NCBI GenBank assembly: GCA_024752435.1
Contig: CP103031.1
Location: 1,236,001 to 1,300,000, forward strand
Source: Allantophomopsis cytisporea
Lineage: Eukaryota > Ascomycota > Leotiomycetes > Phacidiales > Phacidiaceae
DNA length: 64,000 bases
Direction: 5' to 3'
Of the stretch, positions 44,466 through 56,785 are shown piece after piece. The position numbers were made by a program, and so were the translations under genes. The notes under the pieces are model-generated. The model did not search any database and was not told the DNA's origin. It was given only the letters and a program-made list of their open reading frames with translations. The first letter of the stretch is position 1. Every line of letters starts with the position of its first letter.

Positions 44466-45270
44466 TGTGGAGATTATTGTAGAGACACTGTGTTTGATAG
44501 ATCGATTGCGAAATAGAGAGATTCTGGTCAGACCTCACGGTGAATTTTTGGAATCAATGCCGTGAAAACGAGTGTGATATAAGAAGTCAATGTTGGAGGC
44601 CTGGTACTGCGCTGCGTGGCACTGCGTGGAGAAATCCAGTCGTTCAGATCTGACGCAAGATTTGATTTCTTCTGTGCAATTCTGGGTAAAGTAATTAGCC
44701 ACATACACAAGGTTTAGCCATTCGAAAATATAAAGTGTACTCGAAATTAATCACGTGGGTGTGATTGCCTCTGCAAGGTCTATTGTCGATTCCATCTCTC
44801 GGATTAAAGTTGAATCAAACTCACAATATAATATAGCTGTTGTATTAAGCATGGGAAACTGTAAGGGCCACGATATTTTAACCATCGAAAGGGAGAAAGT
44901 AGAAAAAGAGCTGCTGCGATCATGACCTTATACTACGTTGCAGAAGCTTAAGTTCCAAGTTCATCTATTATCATCAATATCATCACAACTCATGCAAACG
45001 AGAGTATCAATTCCTTGCATACGACAGCCAGGATTACTCGCCTTTCATGCAGCCGCCATGCGATGCCCACTCAACAATACCACACACCAAAAGTCCTTCC
45101 GTGTCATCTTCGTACATATCCATACATCGCAAACATCTCAACATTTTCGGCCAATTAATACTCACCGCAGATATTGTTGTTGTGCATTGCAGTCAATTGC
45201 GTCTGCGATGCGCGTCTAAGTCGCACCAATTGCGATCGAGAAGACAAAGTTCCCCTGAAGATCTCCGCAA
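44466..45270. other. Intergenic region
   Basis: 800 bp between two genes on the minus strand. Mixed composition; open frames here are short and without domain-like features. Confidence 0.45.
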
Positions 45271-47431
45271 TTAACCTTGCAGGTTTTGCCACCTTAGTCC
45301 ACTGAACCCCAAGATCGCATTGAAGGCCTTATCTCGATTAGGCATATTTTCCAAGACAATGCTACGCAGCTCATGCTGGCTCCCAAGGCCTTGCATTCCA
45401 GACGCTTGGTTCCCCGGTATTCGTACTTTGAGTAATAACTTGTCTTCGGTGCCCGTCAATTTAGCGACCGGGGACAGCATATTCGTGCCCATGTGGTGCT
45501 TCGACATTTCATCGAGTGCATCGTATGGGTAATAAAACTTGCCATGTCGATCGCTCTTTCGCGTCAGTGAGGGACGCCAGTGTATGCCTGTGGGCGTAAG
45601 TATAAGTTTCCCTGGCTGGTGATGGTATATGCAGCGGAAATGCAGTAATTCGAAATCGGATGTTTCCTCCAAGACACTTGTTGCACTGCAGAAGGACGCA
45701 TCCGAGTCAGAACCATCACTGTTCCCCAGAATAGCTGAACTCGCATCTACGGGCTGCAAGGCTGAAATCCGCCCATTGGCGGTCGCCGAAGTCCTTGGTC
45801 TCGCTTCAATATTGTTGAAGGCATTTCTGGAATGCTCTTGTAAGTATTGAAAGCTGTGCTCCGCATGCGTTGGGATATCCCAAAATGCCCATCGGATGGG
45901 AGAGACTAGGATACGATACTGGGGATATAGACTTGCCACAGGCCAGCATCCAAAGAAAATTATCCCGAGAATAAAGTAGATCACTTTCAGGCAAAATTCT
46001 GCGCTACTGAGCAGGCATATCAGCATGCAGGAGGAAAACAAAAATAGCGTCGCACACGTCTTTAGCGGAGACTTCCAATGATAAAAGCTTCAAGAGTTTA
46101 GCGTTGCTCAAATATAGGTACGAAATACATACTTGTACAACACTTCGAGAAGATTTGCAAGATCTACAATTTGAAGTTGAATAAACGGACCGATCTGGAG
46201 CATGTCAGTGTGGCAATACATGCAATCATGCGTTTTTACTACTCACCTCATCTAATAATGGACCCAACCATTCATCGGACCCGTGTTTGTCCATCAACTC
46301 TCCAACTTTCAAGGCTTCAGAACCTCGATCCATTGTTCTCTGTATCGATTCTCGTATTTCGTTTTTAGAAGTTGGGTGGAAATAATTATCGATTACAACA
46401 TAGATTATGTAGGAATACTATTTTGTAAGTTAAGTTCATGTTATGTGTGAAAGAACTTACAACAAACGTCATGACATGTGATACGTAAAAGAAGAAAAAG
46501 TATATTGTCAACCATTTACCAGTCCAATACGGGTCTTCCCATCTATAGATATGCCTGATAGAAGAGATCCATCGTTGTAATGGTGCGCTGACCGTAATCA
46601 GACGCTCTATATGTTTTCGCAATCGATCAACATCAAAAGGAAGCTCGTCAAAATCGTCAATATACTGAGCTGTGAAAGGACGCGAGCCATTTAGCAAAGA
46701 CTACTGTCTGTCAGAACGTATCCCTCATTTTCAATTTCAAATATCCTTACATAGCCAATCCATTTTCCCCACATGAATTCAGGAGCACCACAATCGTCTG
46801 GTTTCTCGAAGAAGGAGTCATCGGGAAAGACTTCCTTCTTGTTCGATACAGCTTTGACTCTTGTAACGTGTCTTCTTGTCATCCACGCAACTCGCACAGC
46901 TTCCCTTCTGTCCTGTAGTCTACGGACGGTCTCTGCAGCACCATCCGCCTCCTGGTCCTTTTGATGCCTAGTATCTTCATCATCAACATCACATCTCGCA
47001 TCTTCCGCAGCCTCAAGATCGTCATGGGCCTCCAAGAACTTCAGATCAGCCTTCCTGGATACTCTTGGTTGTCGCTTTGCAATCTTTCCAGCAGTGGTCT
47101 TCGTCGCACGTGACTTCAGTGATTCCTTTGGATCGATGATAGTCTCTCCAGTTGCCTGAAAGAAACTCCAGATCTTCTTCGCAGCTCTAGTTGTGCTTGG
47201 CCGCTTCTTGCCCCAGAATTTTGTCGGGTCAAAAGCAGGGCTATTGTTTAATTCATAGAACGGATCTTCATCTTTGCTGATCTGCTTCGGCTCATGTTCA
47301 TGAACCAGGTTTTTGGCCTTTTCTATTGTACTTCTGTGTCCAGTATCTCGCGAAACTTCGGGCTTGGTAAAATCGTTAATGGTGGCATCGTCTGCTGAGG
47401 TTGGTATCGCGTTGTGGTGCATCCTAATCAT
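45271..47431 (-). CDS. Fungal membrane protein with GRAM/PH-like C terminus (possibly DUF3292)
   Basis: Five exons (46751..47431, 46461..46700, 46247..46417, 46133..46194, 45271..46087, minus strand) encode 656 residues. All junctions are GT-AG and in phase. The N-terminal 230 residues are charged and include DPFYELNNSPAFDPTKFWGKKRPS. A hydrophobic stretch at about 289-316 (WLTIYFFFFYVSHVMTFV) and a hairpin-like pair at about 395-440 (FSSCMLICLL, VIYFILGIIFFGCWP) suggest membrane association. The C-terminal 125 residues (ELLHFRCIYHHQPGKLILTP) resemble a GRAM/PH-type lipid-binding domain. The overall layout fits the fungal DUF3292 family, from memory only. The start is uncertain: upstream the frame is open to a non-ATG codon, and another small exon (ATG near 47493) is conceivable but breaks the phase. 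Confidence 0.7.
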
Positions 47432-48600
47432 ATGAATTTCTTGGAAGAGGTCTTCGTCGTGTTCCAAAGCTTACGGGGTGTTTTCGAGTCATGAGAAATG
47501 TCAAATAATTATAGGAGTGTAGGTTTGGCTAGTGGGAGAATATGAATATGAAGAAAATTTAATAACATGGATAAAGGTACTTAGGACTACATATCAAGGA
47601 ACATGAAAGAAACAGTTATGCGGCTCTTTGCCTTGAATGATAGTTGCCAAGCATTGGCTAAGCGTACTATGAAGGCATATCAGACGAGTCAGAACAAGAA
47701 GACCCTTGAAATCCTCCAACAAAATGCTCTAATTTCGATTGCGTGGAGACTGTCACCGCGTTGACATGTAGAATGACGTACCGACGAACTGACGAACCTT
47801 TCCTGGCATGAGGTGACAGAATTAGCGTAAGGCTGAAAAGCAATGCGCTAGCCTTGTATGTCTTTCTATCACTTTACGGACAACATCATCGACAAATGCA
47901 TATTAACTAGGTAAGGTACCTATGTAGTAAATAGATCTGCTAAGCTCGATGAGAATACCAGTCTAACAATTCGGCTGTTCCTAAATGGGACTGATGGGAC
48001 GGTTGAGACTAATAAAACTAATAGGACTGTTGAAACTATTAAAACCTCTTAAATTACAGTATTAATGTATATTTACACTTCTATAAAACTTCTTACAACA
48101 ACACGTTAGTTGTTTTCCTAAAGGAATGAAAACATAACAAAACTACACTTTATTTTTATATAGATTCTGTAGCTAACAATCGAATATACTGATGTATATA
48201 TCTCGTTGTTACATATAAATCCTATCAAAAGATTTATACAAAAAGAAAGAGTACAATTTGCTTTGTTTAGAGGTAGTTATATTACTAGATATTATAGATC
48301 CTTTTCGTCTTAGCAGGGATATCTAAGAAATCTATTACTTATTATAGTATCCTAGCAGAAACACTATTGTCAGTACCCAAGTCATCTTAGAAATATTCTG
48401 TAAAACTATAAATATATTTAATCAGGATATTGTTGTTTCTACCCGACTTATCTCTATAGATATAAATAGGGAGATCTAAGCTAAAGATTTGCCCTAGCCG
48501 GTCTAATATGAAGGTAAGATGTAGCCGGGTCATCGTTGCTTCGTCGATACTGAAGCTAATTTTTCTTAATATATAATAAAGTATCGAGTAGCTATTGCTC
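47432..48600. other. AT-rich gene-free tract
   Basis: Sequence from about 47990 to 48600 is strikingly AT-rich with many TA steps and short motif recurrences (AATAAAACTAATAGGACTG). No coding potential. It resembles degraded repetitive DNA, perhaps altered by repeat-induced point mutation; not proven. Confidence 0.5.
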
Positions 48601-48610
48601 GACCTTCTAC

Positions 48611-48990
48611 TCCCTGAAGATATTTTCCGATAATGCTATAAGTATTTTTACACCCCGAAAATACTTCCTGACAACACTTCCTAACAATACATCTTAACAA
48701 CGCTATAAAGCTTTTTACTTCTCAACGACGCTACCCGACTCCTTTACTTCCCGAAAACACTTCTTGACAGCGCTATATATCTTTTTGCTTCTCAACAACT
48801 CTACCTGACTACCACCCGACTAGTTCCCGACAACGCTATATAGCTTTCTGCTTCTCAACGACCATTCCCGACAACTACCCCACCTCTATCCGACTACTCC
48901 CCGACAATACTATATAACTCTCAACTTCTCAACGACGCTACCCGGCTCCTTCACTTCCCGAAAACACAATATAAATCTTTACCTCCGGAA
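48611..48990 (+). repeat. Degenerate tandem repeat, about 60-75 bp units
   Basis: At least four to five imperfect copies of a unit built from AACGCTATATAGCTTT, then CTTCTCAACGACGCTACCCG and ACTTCCCGAAAACACTTC. Clear unit starts are near 48636, 48699, 48769, 48832 and 48905. Copies differ by point changes and indels. The array ends about 110 bp before the coiled-coil ORF. Confidence 0.7.
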
Positions 48991-49098
48991 GACACTTCCC
49001 GGCCCTGCTTCTCAGCTTTTCATTTCCCGGTTTCAACTTTCAATTACCCTTCCGATACTATCCTTTCTAGGAGGCCGATGAATTGACATTGAATCAAC

Positions 49099-49758
49099 AT
49101 GCCGGACGTGTCGGAAGGGCCGGAAGTGGGCGGATGTTCGTGTCCAAAGGAAAGGGACAGTATTCAGGCTTTGAAAGAGGAAAACAAGCGTTGGATATCC
49201 AGGGTTGTCGAAGTACAAGACGGTTTGGAAGATGTATGCAAGAAAAGGACACAACTGTTACAAGAGCGACTAGACGTTGTCGAAGCCAAGTTAGCCCGTG
49301 AGCGTCGGTTGACGGCAGCACTGGAAAGCGACAAGGATCGGGAGATCCGGAAGCGCACGGCTGACCTTGCAAAGCATCTAGAGGCGCGTGTGCAGGAGAA
49401 GGTGACGGAAAGGACCCGGGAGCTACAGAGAAGTCTGGACAGTACCCGATCCGAATTGACCCTGAAGGCTGAGGAACTGGAGTCCATAGAATCGTGCGTA
49501 AGCGATATTGTGGACAGGAGAGCAGGACATCGTACTAAAGACCTCGAGAGGCGCCTCAAAGAGACCAAGGAGCAACTTGCAAGCCAGACTCGGCTGTACG
49601 ACACAACTATCGAGAGCATGGCCCAGGAATATGATGAAGAGCTTCGTCTCATACGCAAGAGATATGCGCGTACATTGTACGCCCGTTTGCGCGCGGCTCA
49701 AGGCCCAGTGCAAGAAAATTCACAACCAAAAGGGGTTGAGGCGACACAGCCAGTATAG
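49099..49758 (+). CDS. Orphan coiled-coil protein
   Basis: A single-exon 219-residue ORF. From about residue 20 to 190 it is an almost unbroken Glu/Lys/Arg/Leu coiled coil (LQERLDVVEAKLARERRLTA, LARERRLTAALESDKDREIR, RTRELQRSLDSTRSELTLKA). The short N terminus holds a CSC pair. No catalytic motif or membrane segment. It sits between a tandem-repeat/AT-rich tract and a gene-poor stretch and is more GC-rich than its surroundings, which supports real coding. I do not recognise the family; it may be lineage-specific or a fragment of a larger structural protein. Confidence 0.6.
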   Translation: MPDVSEGPEVGGCSCPKERDSIQALKEENKRWISRVVEVQDGLEDVCKKRTQLLQERLDVVEAKLARERRLTAALESDKDREIRKRTADLAKHLEARVQEKVTERTRELQRSLDSTRSELTLKAEELESIESCVSDIVDRRAGHRTKDLERRLKETKEQLASQTRLYDTTIESMAQEYDEELRLIRKRYARTLYARLRAAQGPVQENSQPKGVEATQPV

Positions 49759-50297
49759 GACAGAGGAACTCATAGAGGTGAAGATAAGAGGGTTTAATAT
49801 TTGACAGAGGCAGGATAGTTGATGGTGTGATGATTTATCATTATAGCATGGATTTTATACCCAATGAGATTATCCGATACTTTTCAATTACTTTGCACTG
49901 CTCGGTTTATTTTCGTGAACGTAATAACTAACGGAAGCTAGATATTCTGCTATGACGTGGAATCCTTATGCCTGATAAGTCATTCAGTGACGTTCATTTA
50001 TCTGTGACCATTGAATAATTCTTGTAACTCTCATGTATCATGGTGCTCTTGAATATTCTTGATAAGTCAAATACTCAGAAGCATCTCTCTTGGCCACTGG
50101 AAACTCTGCAACACTACCTACATACAATCACTGTCACTCAAATGCACCCTAAATTAGGAAATGGAAATGCTGATTCATATCTAAAGTACACAGCTTGCAG
50201 CCTCAAAGCGCACAAGCCCCCACACTCCATGCCATAATGTGACAGATCCCCAAGAGCGCCCCTCTCTGTAATTCGTATCCTCATCGCACGCATCACC
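49759..50297. other. Intergenic region
   Basis: 540 bp between converging genes; AT-rich left half, no gene seen. Confidence 0.45.
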
Positions 50298-51329
50298 CTA
50301 CACCAGATGACTGGTGACATTTGAGAACTCTCCCTTCTCCAACTTTGTCTTCCAGAAGATGGGGTTGGTATCACTGAAGCCATGCTTGACCCAGCCTTCC
50401 TCCTTCACGTGGTACAAGTTGATGTAACCTCCGGAGTAAGCATCTCTGTGTGTAGCGGCCAAGATACTTCTTCTACCAAGCTCCAAGGCCTCCTCCTCGC
50501 TCAAATCGTACTTATATTCTGCGTCCAACACTCCGTATGCAAAAGTCTGACCAGACCCTACACAGAAAAGGTTGCCGGCGAGACGAGTACCGTCCGAATC
50601 GATGTAGTAAAGTGCTGGGCCCTCTGAGGGCGTGACTCCCGCGCACATAGTTCCCATGGAGAGACCCATGCCCTTGTAGGAGTAGACTAAGTTTGCGAGG
50701 ATTTTCGAGGCCGCGGCAACGGAGATACGGGACTTGTGACGGAGCTCGTGAAGACGACATTGCATTCCTAAGTATGCAAGCCAGTATTGACAATCCTACA
50801 TAAATAATCAGCATTTTTTGCTAAACCAGTATACAATCTCCAATTTGGGGATTTAGGATGTGGCAGAACTCACAGCAGCACCTCCAGCCATGGTTCCTAA
50901 GAGCATAGGGTTGATCTCAATGACCTTCTTGACAGTCTGACTAGCAATCCAATTTCCAGCAGTAGCACGAGAATCGGTAGCGACGATGATACCGCCCTGG
51001 AATCTGAATGCGAGGGTAGTGGTTCCGTGGGCGATCTTGATAGGGCAGGCCATGTTGGCATTGTCGTCGGTCATAGCTCGTAGCCATTGTTCAGGCTATG
51101 TTACAGTTAGCTCACTTTCATAGCACATATCGCCGCTCTCCATCAAACTTTGAGAGGATGAAACTGGTGATGCAAGAATGATGGGGGATCGAACCTGTGC
51201 TACTGGTGGCATGGCGAACTTGAGCGATAAACCTGGTGCTGGACCATAGAGCTCTTGTTGTTGTAATTCATCCTGACCTTCGTTCTCAAACTGTGGTCGT
51301 CCACTGTACTGTGCCACAAGGGTATCCAT
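50298..51329 (-). CDS. PRE2: 20S proteasome subunit beta-5 (chymotrypsin-like)
   Basis: Exons 51195..51329, 50874..51095 and 50298..50795 (minus strand) encode 284 residues, near the 287 of yeast Pre2. After a propeptide of 69 residues the conserved HG|TTTLAF cleavage site exposes Thr70 as the N-terminal nucleophile. FQGGIIVATDSRATAGNWIA carries the catalytic-site Asp, and KKVIEINPMLLGTMAGGAAD, joined over intron 2, contains the catalytic Lys. YYIDSDGTRLAGNLFCVGSG is a further subunit signature. It provides the chymotrypsin-like activity of the 20S core. Both introns are phase 0. Confidence 0.96.
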
Positions 51330-54300
51330 CTTTCTCTTCGTAAATGGGTATCGAGGATAATGGAGGTAGGTGATGGGTGGTTATTGGAGTGGTTGGAGTT
51401 GTTTTGGTTGTATCGTGGACGTTGATGTTCCCAGCGTCAATGATGCACGAGAGCTTGAAGCTCAGGCAGCTATCACAGTCGTAACGCGACAAGCTACAAT
51501 CATGATCTCATCACGTGCCTTAATCTCAATCATCGGTATCGCGGCAATTTTTTCATTGTTGACCAGTGAGTATTTATTTTCAAGGATATTTAGAAATATT
51601 GATCAGTACAGCTCGAGTAGGCACTTTATGGGAAAAGCAAAAAATAGCTAATGGTTGGATTTTGTCTTTCATGACAGTAGAGCTTGATGTATTCGAGAAT
51701 GCATCAATATACTCAACAGCGGCTTCGACCATCACAATTATCGGTTAACTCTTTGAGTAAACCATTGGCAATACCTTTGTTTCTATGTTTTCCAGATACA
51801 AAGTTTCACTATAGAATTTGTCATTCTTTCTCTTACTTTCCAATCTTAGGGAAATTGATTTTCAGAAATGATAGTTTCCTCTTGTATTCCTACGTTTTTA
51901 TAGTTTTTCTTCTTCTTTTCTTCTCAATATAGGGAATAAAATATCAAATACTTCCATTCCTTACAGAACGATCCAAGCGTAATAAACCAGCATGTTATAT
52001 ATACGCATATAGAAATTCTTAAGTATTGTTCTCACTTATTATGTTGGCTGATATGGTCCTCTTGCAAACACAATCCGATAATTATAGAATTTAATAGTAA
52101 ACACATATTCGCACAAGAAAGAAAACATAGTTGAAACCCATAAGTCTTATACTGTAAGCCATACGCTCACACCTCAATACGACGAAATTTCGAGAAAGTC
52201 AATTACTCAAAAAACAAAACTATCATAGTATATCACGTGATGTTAAATTCAATATAAGACCCACAAACCCCAACACTACAGGACTTAAGCTTCGCACCAA
52301 GCTTTTTTCGTTTCTGAATTTCTTTATATTTTTTAAAATACAAGAACCCTTCGAGAGCGCTTCTCGTGTTTAGACTCTATGTCAGCTCTACGTGTATACA
52401 TCGTATCGTATGCGAAGCAGGGGTTGGGGCAATAACGAGATCCGTGGACGTTAAGAGTTCAAGGGCGGCATTGTCACCGGAGCCGCAGGACATCCGAGAG
52501 ACCGATTGTGTAGGCTCGTATAGCCTTTCGTTGCTTGATGGACCCTGAATGCTCGTGTTGTCTTATTTTTGAAGTCTGCGACTTACGTGGAAGGCTTCTA
52601 TATATATAAAGTCGGTCTGTACGGTGAGCGAGGATGGGGGGCTTTCTGGAATGGAATTCGTACACAGATGAGGAATTGGGTTCAGTGTCGTAGGTGAAAT
52701 TTCCTATCTTGGCTTCATGGTGATACACACTCTTAGGGAGGTCCAGAGTCGCGAGGCATTCTACCTCAAGATCAGATATTGTTGAAATTCAAGCGTTCGA
52801 TCGATCGTGTAGAGAGACGGGGAAATGATATCAGATGTATGGAGTAGCTTTCATACAGTACTGATACATAGCTCGGTTCGGTCATCATGACCATAGACTA
52901 CATAGCTTACAAGTGATGGACAGCATTTGGTACTCTGCTATTAACATCGAAGACAATGTATGAGTATCAAACGGCGGTCGATTTCCATTTCGAGCAGATC
53001 TGCTGAGAGGTCTTAAATAAGGATTGCTTTTAAAAGCAGAGATGATGTAAACTCTCATTTCATCTAAACACCAGGACATCTGGAGAGTAAAGGCTCCCTG
53101 GGAGTAGATGTGAGGATCGACAAGGACGGGAAATGCAATACTGTGCGGTTCTCTCTGGTGTGTTCGATCTGACACACTAATAAGAGCAAGAACAACCACA
53201 CACACCTCCTATTCTGTGTTCTCAACCATTCTCATGTCAAAAGACAATGAAGCATGGATAGTTCAGGGTATTTTGTGCAATGTCATTGCGTACAATAAAC
53301 GGCGCTGACAAGGCCTGTCGATACCCCTCGAGTGATCTTGAAGATCCCGGCAGCATACTCGTTGAAAGTTGTTGTATGTGTGGAGATCCTTCGAATGCTT
53401 GGCTTGGAATTACCTAATGGAACATGTGACTAGCGACCTCCTATGCGCATATCCAATTAAGTAGCCTGTAAGAGTCTCGTGCGAAGAGACATGTGCTACG
53501 AACTTCTGTAGATCTGTGCGCTTGTGAGTGTGAGGGATGATGAGGATCAATATTTAAGTATGAGATGTCAGCAGTATGGTGGCGTGTACCAGGGGAAACG
53601 CAAATGATGGAACAAATTCTGTGCTTCCACGCCGAAATGCCTTTGAAAGTCCTGACTTGAATAAATTAAATGGTGATTTGAAATGCTCAGTCATAGTGCA
53701 ATTTGAATTTTTATGGGCGGATATGGCGCCGTCGGTACATTCGGTCAACTTCTCAGTTATTTTCTCCGATTCTTCTTATGAACGCTTCGGAGTTCATAAT
53801 TCCACATGATAGTGTTGTTCTTCATCATTTGAAAGAAGCCTTGCTCTAACGGCTCATAAACTGCAAAATTCAGGGTAGACCTAGGGAACTCACCCTTGTA
53901 CTTGTGGATAGGATGATTGTATCTCTGTATCCAAACATATTTCGTGATTGATGTCTGGGGAACCGGCGGGTTTTATGTACGTACTTGTACAGTATTGCTG
54001 TAAATATGCCTTGTGTGCACATATGCCTTGTTCAGCTGAAGGAATGGATTGAGGACCCATTAAGACTTAAGGTTCATAAAGATAAAATTGGGCCTATCAG
54101 CGTAGCTTTCTTCCGCTCATGAACATTTCGATGAAATTCCCTCTGTTCTCCCTCTCTTTGTGCTCTTCTAAGGTCAACTCTTTGCCGCAACACCCTAGAA
54201 AAATCACACAATCCAAAGCGCCGGTATGCGGTAACCGAAGCCTCGAGTCGCCGCGTGTCAGGTTCCCACAATGCCTAAACCCTTCTTTGTTCTTTACCTA

Positions 54301-54861
54301 ATTTAGTTAGAGTGTGATGGTGTCTGCCTTCTCCACACAGGGGGGCAGAGACTGGTGTCCAGAAATAGTGTCGCCCGTTCAGTGGCCTCTTCTGCCTCAG
54401 CCTCCAAGTTGGCTTGGTGGTATGGTGCTACTCTGCACTTTTGACTTGTCCACGCTGTACGGCCGCTCGGCTCATCGATCTCTCATCTCTCCGTCACTCA
54501 GCTATGACTCCATTTGCATTCCTTTCAACGGAGCCGACTGTCCATCGCAACACCAGCGAAACAGACTTTTTTTTTTTTGCTGCGGTCCCAGCTTGAGCTC
54601 CCGACTCAGTTTGAGGTGAAGGCGGGGGCTTTGGAATAAGGACACCTGATGGCCATGCCTCCTAAAGCGTGTTGTCATCGTCTGGTCTTTGATAAGTACG
54701 ATATGCAGATTACCCGGATAGGGAATATTTTCGTTTACAAAGTTATGCGGAGGTTGTTAAGTTGCGGGTGTATGTGTCGTGTATGTACGTTACTTCATGC
54801 TGAATCTCGCAATACACCATGAAAATTGGTCCGTGGTGAAACACCATTCAACCGACATCCG

Positions 54862-55221
54862 TCAATTTGCAAATATGCCAGCGCAGAGCAAGAGAGCCGT
54901 GAGAGCCAGAAAACCTCTATTCAGCAGAAAGATTCGCCGACAGAATTTTTTGATGCTGGGGGTGGCTGAAGTAATGAGTTTTTTTCTACCTTTGCCAGTG
55001 TTCGTTAGTACAATCCAGTGCTTCCGACTCCCCCGCCTCCACTGCCCAACCATCGTACTTACCAAGGACCCAAATGGCTCAAAATAAGTGTCTGGAATGT
55101 GGAAGTTATGAATAGCCACAGAAACTCGGATATTATTCCAGAATGTACCGGTAACGAGTAAGGCGAATAATAGAATAAGTCCAAATGCAAATGGTACAGT
55201 ACGCAGTACGAGGTGCAACAT
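54862..55221 (-). CDS. Possible small two-segment membrane protein
   Basis: A 119-residue open frame with ATG at 55221. Residues 9-28 (VPFAFGLILLFALLVTGTFW) and about 99-117 (RGFLALTALLLCAGIFAN) are hydrophobic, and a basic loop (RRGSRKHW, GKGRKK) lies between. A donor-like GTAAGTACG and a perfect TACTAAC occur inside it, so a spliced form is possible. No family recognised. It may be chance. Confidence 0.22.
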   Translation of the reverse strand: MLHLVLRTVPFAFGLILLFALLVTGTFWNNIRVSVAIHNFHIPDTYFEPFGSLVSTMVGQWRRGSRKHWIVLTNTGKGRKKLITSATPSIKKFCRRIFLLNRGFLALTALLLCAGIFAN

Positions 55222-55960
55222 TCAATGTGCCTCCTGCGTATCGTAGGATTGTCGGATACGAAGCAAAGGCCAGTACTTATTATGCAGAGACTCTAATTAT
55301 TGGACCGTATCAGTTGAAAGCTTCACAATGCTCCAATAGTGCTCAGTTGATGTGATGAACATGACCTACGGCACAGTACCATAATTCTGCAGTGAATTGG
55401 TTTCGTGTTAGTGCAGCAGTCGGAATTCCTTCACTATTCAGAAGTCAGTCAGTGTTCTCTGCCTCCCACTCTGTCTACCAGTACGGAAAACATTGTCGTA
55501 CTCTGTCATCATCCGCCTCATCGTGAACACCATATTTCTGTGGAAGATCAGCATCAGGTACGTACTTTTCACACTTGAATTGCGATGTTTCTGTGGCTTC
55601 TGTGGCTTACACTCTGGGTAAATTGATGTTTTGACGCCTGAATCTGTTCTGAGCCTCCTCTCTTGACAGTTATGAATGGAAGCACCAGAACCAATGTGTG
55701 TACACAGTAGTCGTTATTAGCCGTTATTAGTCGTTACCAAGACTTTTCTTGGAAGATCGTACCCGTGACGCTTACGAATTGGCACCGTTATGACGCCCAG
55801 GGCGCTTGACTACCGGACAAGCCCCCCTCCCCCCAGGGCGAAGCTCAAGTCTTGTCTGGGCGAAGTTTGGGTAGAGTAGTTGGGTGTGAGCGTGAGCGTG
55901 AGCTTCTCTGTGCTTTGGTGTGTTTTGGTGTGTTTGGTGTGTGATGCGACGCCTTGGGGC

Positions 55961-56000
55961 CCATGGCTTTGCATGGCTCTGCATGGCTCTGCATGGCTCC
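55961..56000 (+). repeat. 10-bp tandem repeat, four copies
   Basis: Four head-to-tail copies of GCATGGCTCT, the first and last slightly altered, in the long upstream region of the next gene. Confidence 0.8.
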
Positions 56001-56290
56001 GGCATTTCCCACAGACGCCTCATACGTACTAGTGAACATCCGTCGTACATTCACACAGACAGACAACTCAAACAAACAACACACCGTACAATTTACACCT
56101 CTTCCTTTGTCCATGTCATTCATGTCCATCTCCATCATATCATATCAACTTCAACCAATCATCTTCGAGAACATTCTCCTAAACATTTGTCTTTCATAGT
56201 GAGATGTACAAATCTGTGCATAGCCAGCCTTTCATGATGGCTAGAATGATGGCCATGCCAAATGATACTCCAGCTACCGCTACTCATCTT

Positions 56291-56312
56291 CCTCCTCCTC
56301 CTCCTCCTCCTC
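56291..56312 (+). repeat. CCT trinucleotide microsatellite
   Basis: About seven CCT units in a pyrimidine-rich presumed leader. Confidence 0.8.
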
Positions 56313-56785
56313 ATTCTCCTACTACTTACAGCTACTACCCCTACTACTTCACTTCTACAACTATCATCTCCTGTGCAATATGCATATATTGTGATCCCAG
56401 TCCGCCCATTTCGCTCATCCTTGATCCAACTTAAACACATCCCAGTCAAAAGAAAGAAAAAAAGAACTAGAAGGACGTCTCCACGCCTTCCTCTTAATCC
56501 ATCCAACAAACACGCAAGTCGATTGTGCAAGCCATATCCCCACACCTTGCCGCGTAGCCCACATATCCCAGCACCTGACGACTTCCGATCTCTCCCTCCT
56601 TGCAACATCAAAACCTCTTTCGGAAACTCTTTCGTACGCCTTTTATACTTTATTCACATTCTTCTTACACATCGATCCACCTTTTGTCACCCTAAATCGA
56701 ATTTCAAGAGCAGACAAAACGCCTGCCTTTCCTGTTGTGCAAACCATCTCTGTATGCTCACTGCACGTCGTCGAGATCTTTCAAG

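Larger units (their letters stand above)
51330..56785. other. Gene-poor region of about 5.4 kb
   Basis: No multi-exon gene could be assembled on either strand. The part from 51760 to 52360 is AT-rich. Microrepeats occur at 55708..55736 (GTCGTTATTAGC-like), 55961..56000 (10-bp tandem) and 56291..56312 (CCT)n. The last 500 bp are CT/CA-rich, like a long fungal leader for the gene at 56786. One weak small ORF is listed separately. Confidence 0.5.

Noticed and set aside
47470..47493. Possible first exon (MTRKHP) for the GRAM-type gene
   Set aside because: The donor GTAAGC gives phase 0 but the only good acceptor (before 47423) would shift the frame.
51186..51195. GGTTCGATCC on the minus strand resembles a tRNA B box
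   Set aside because: It spans the exon 1/intron 1 border of the proteasome gene; no A box or cloverleaf is present around it.
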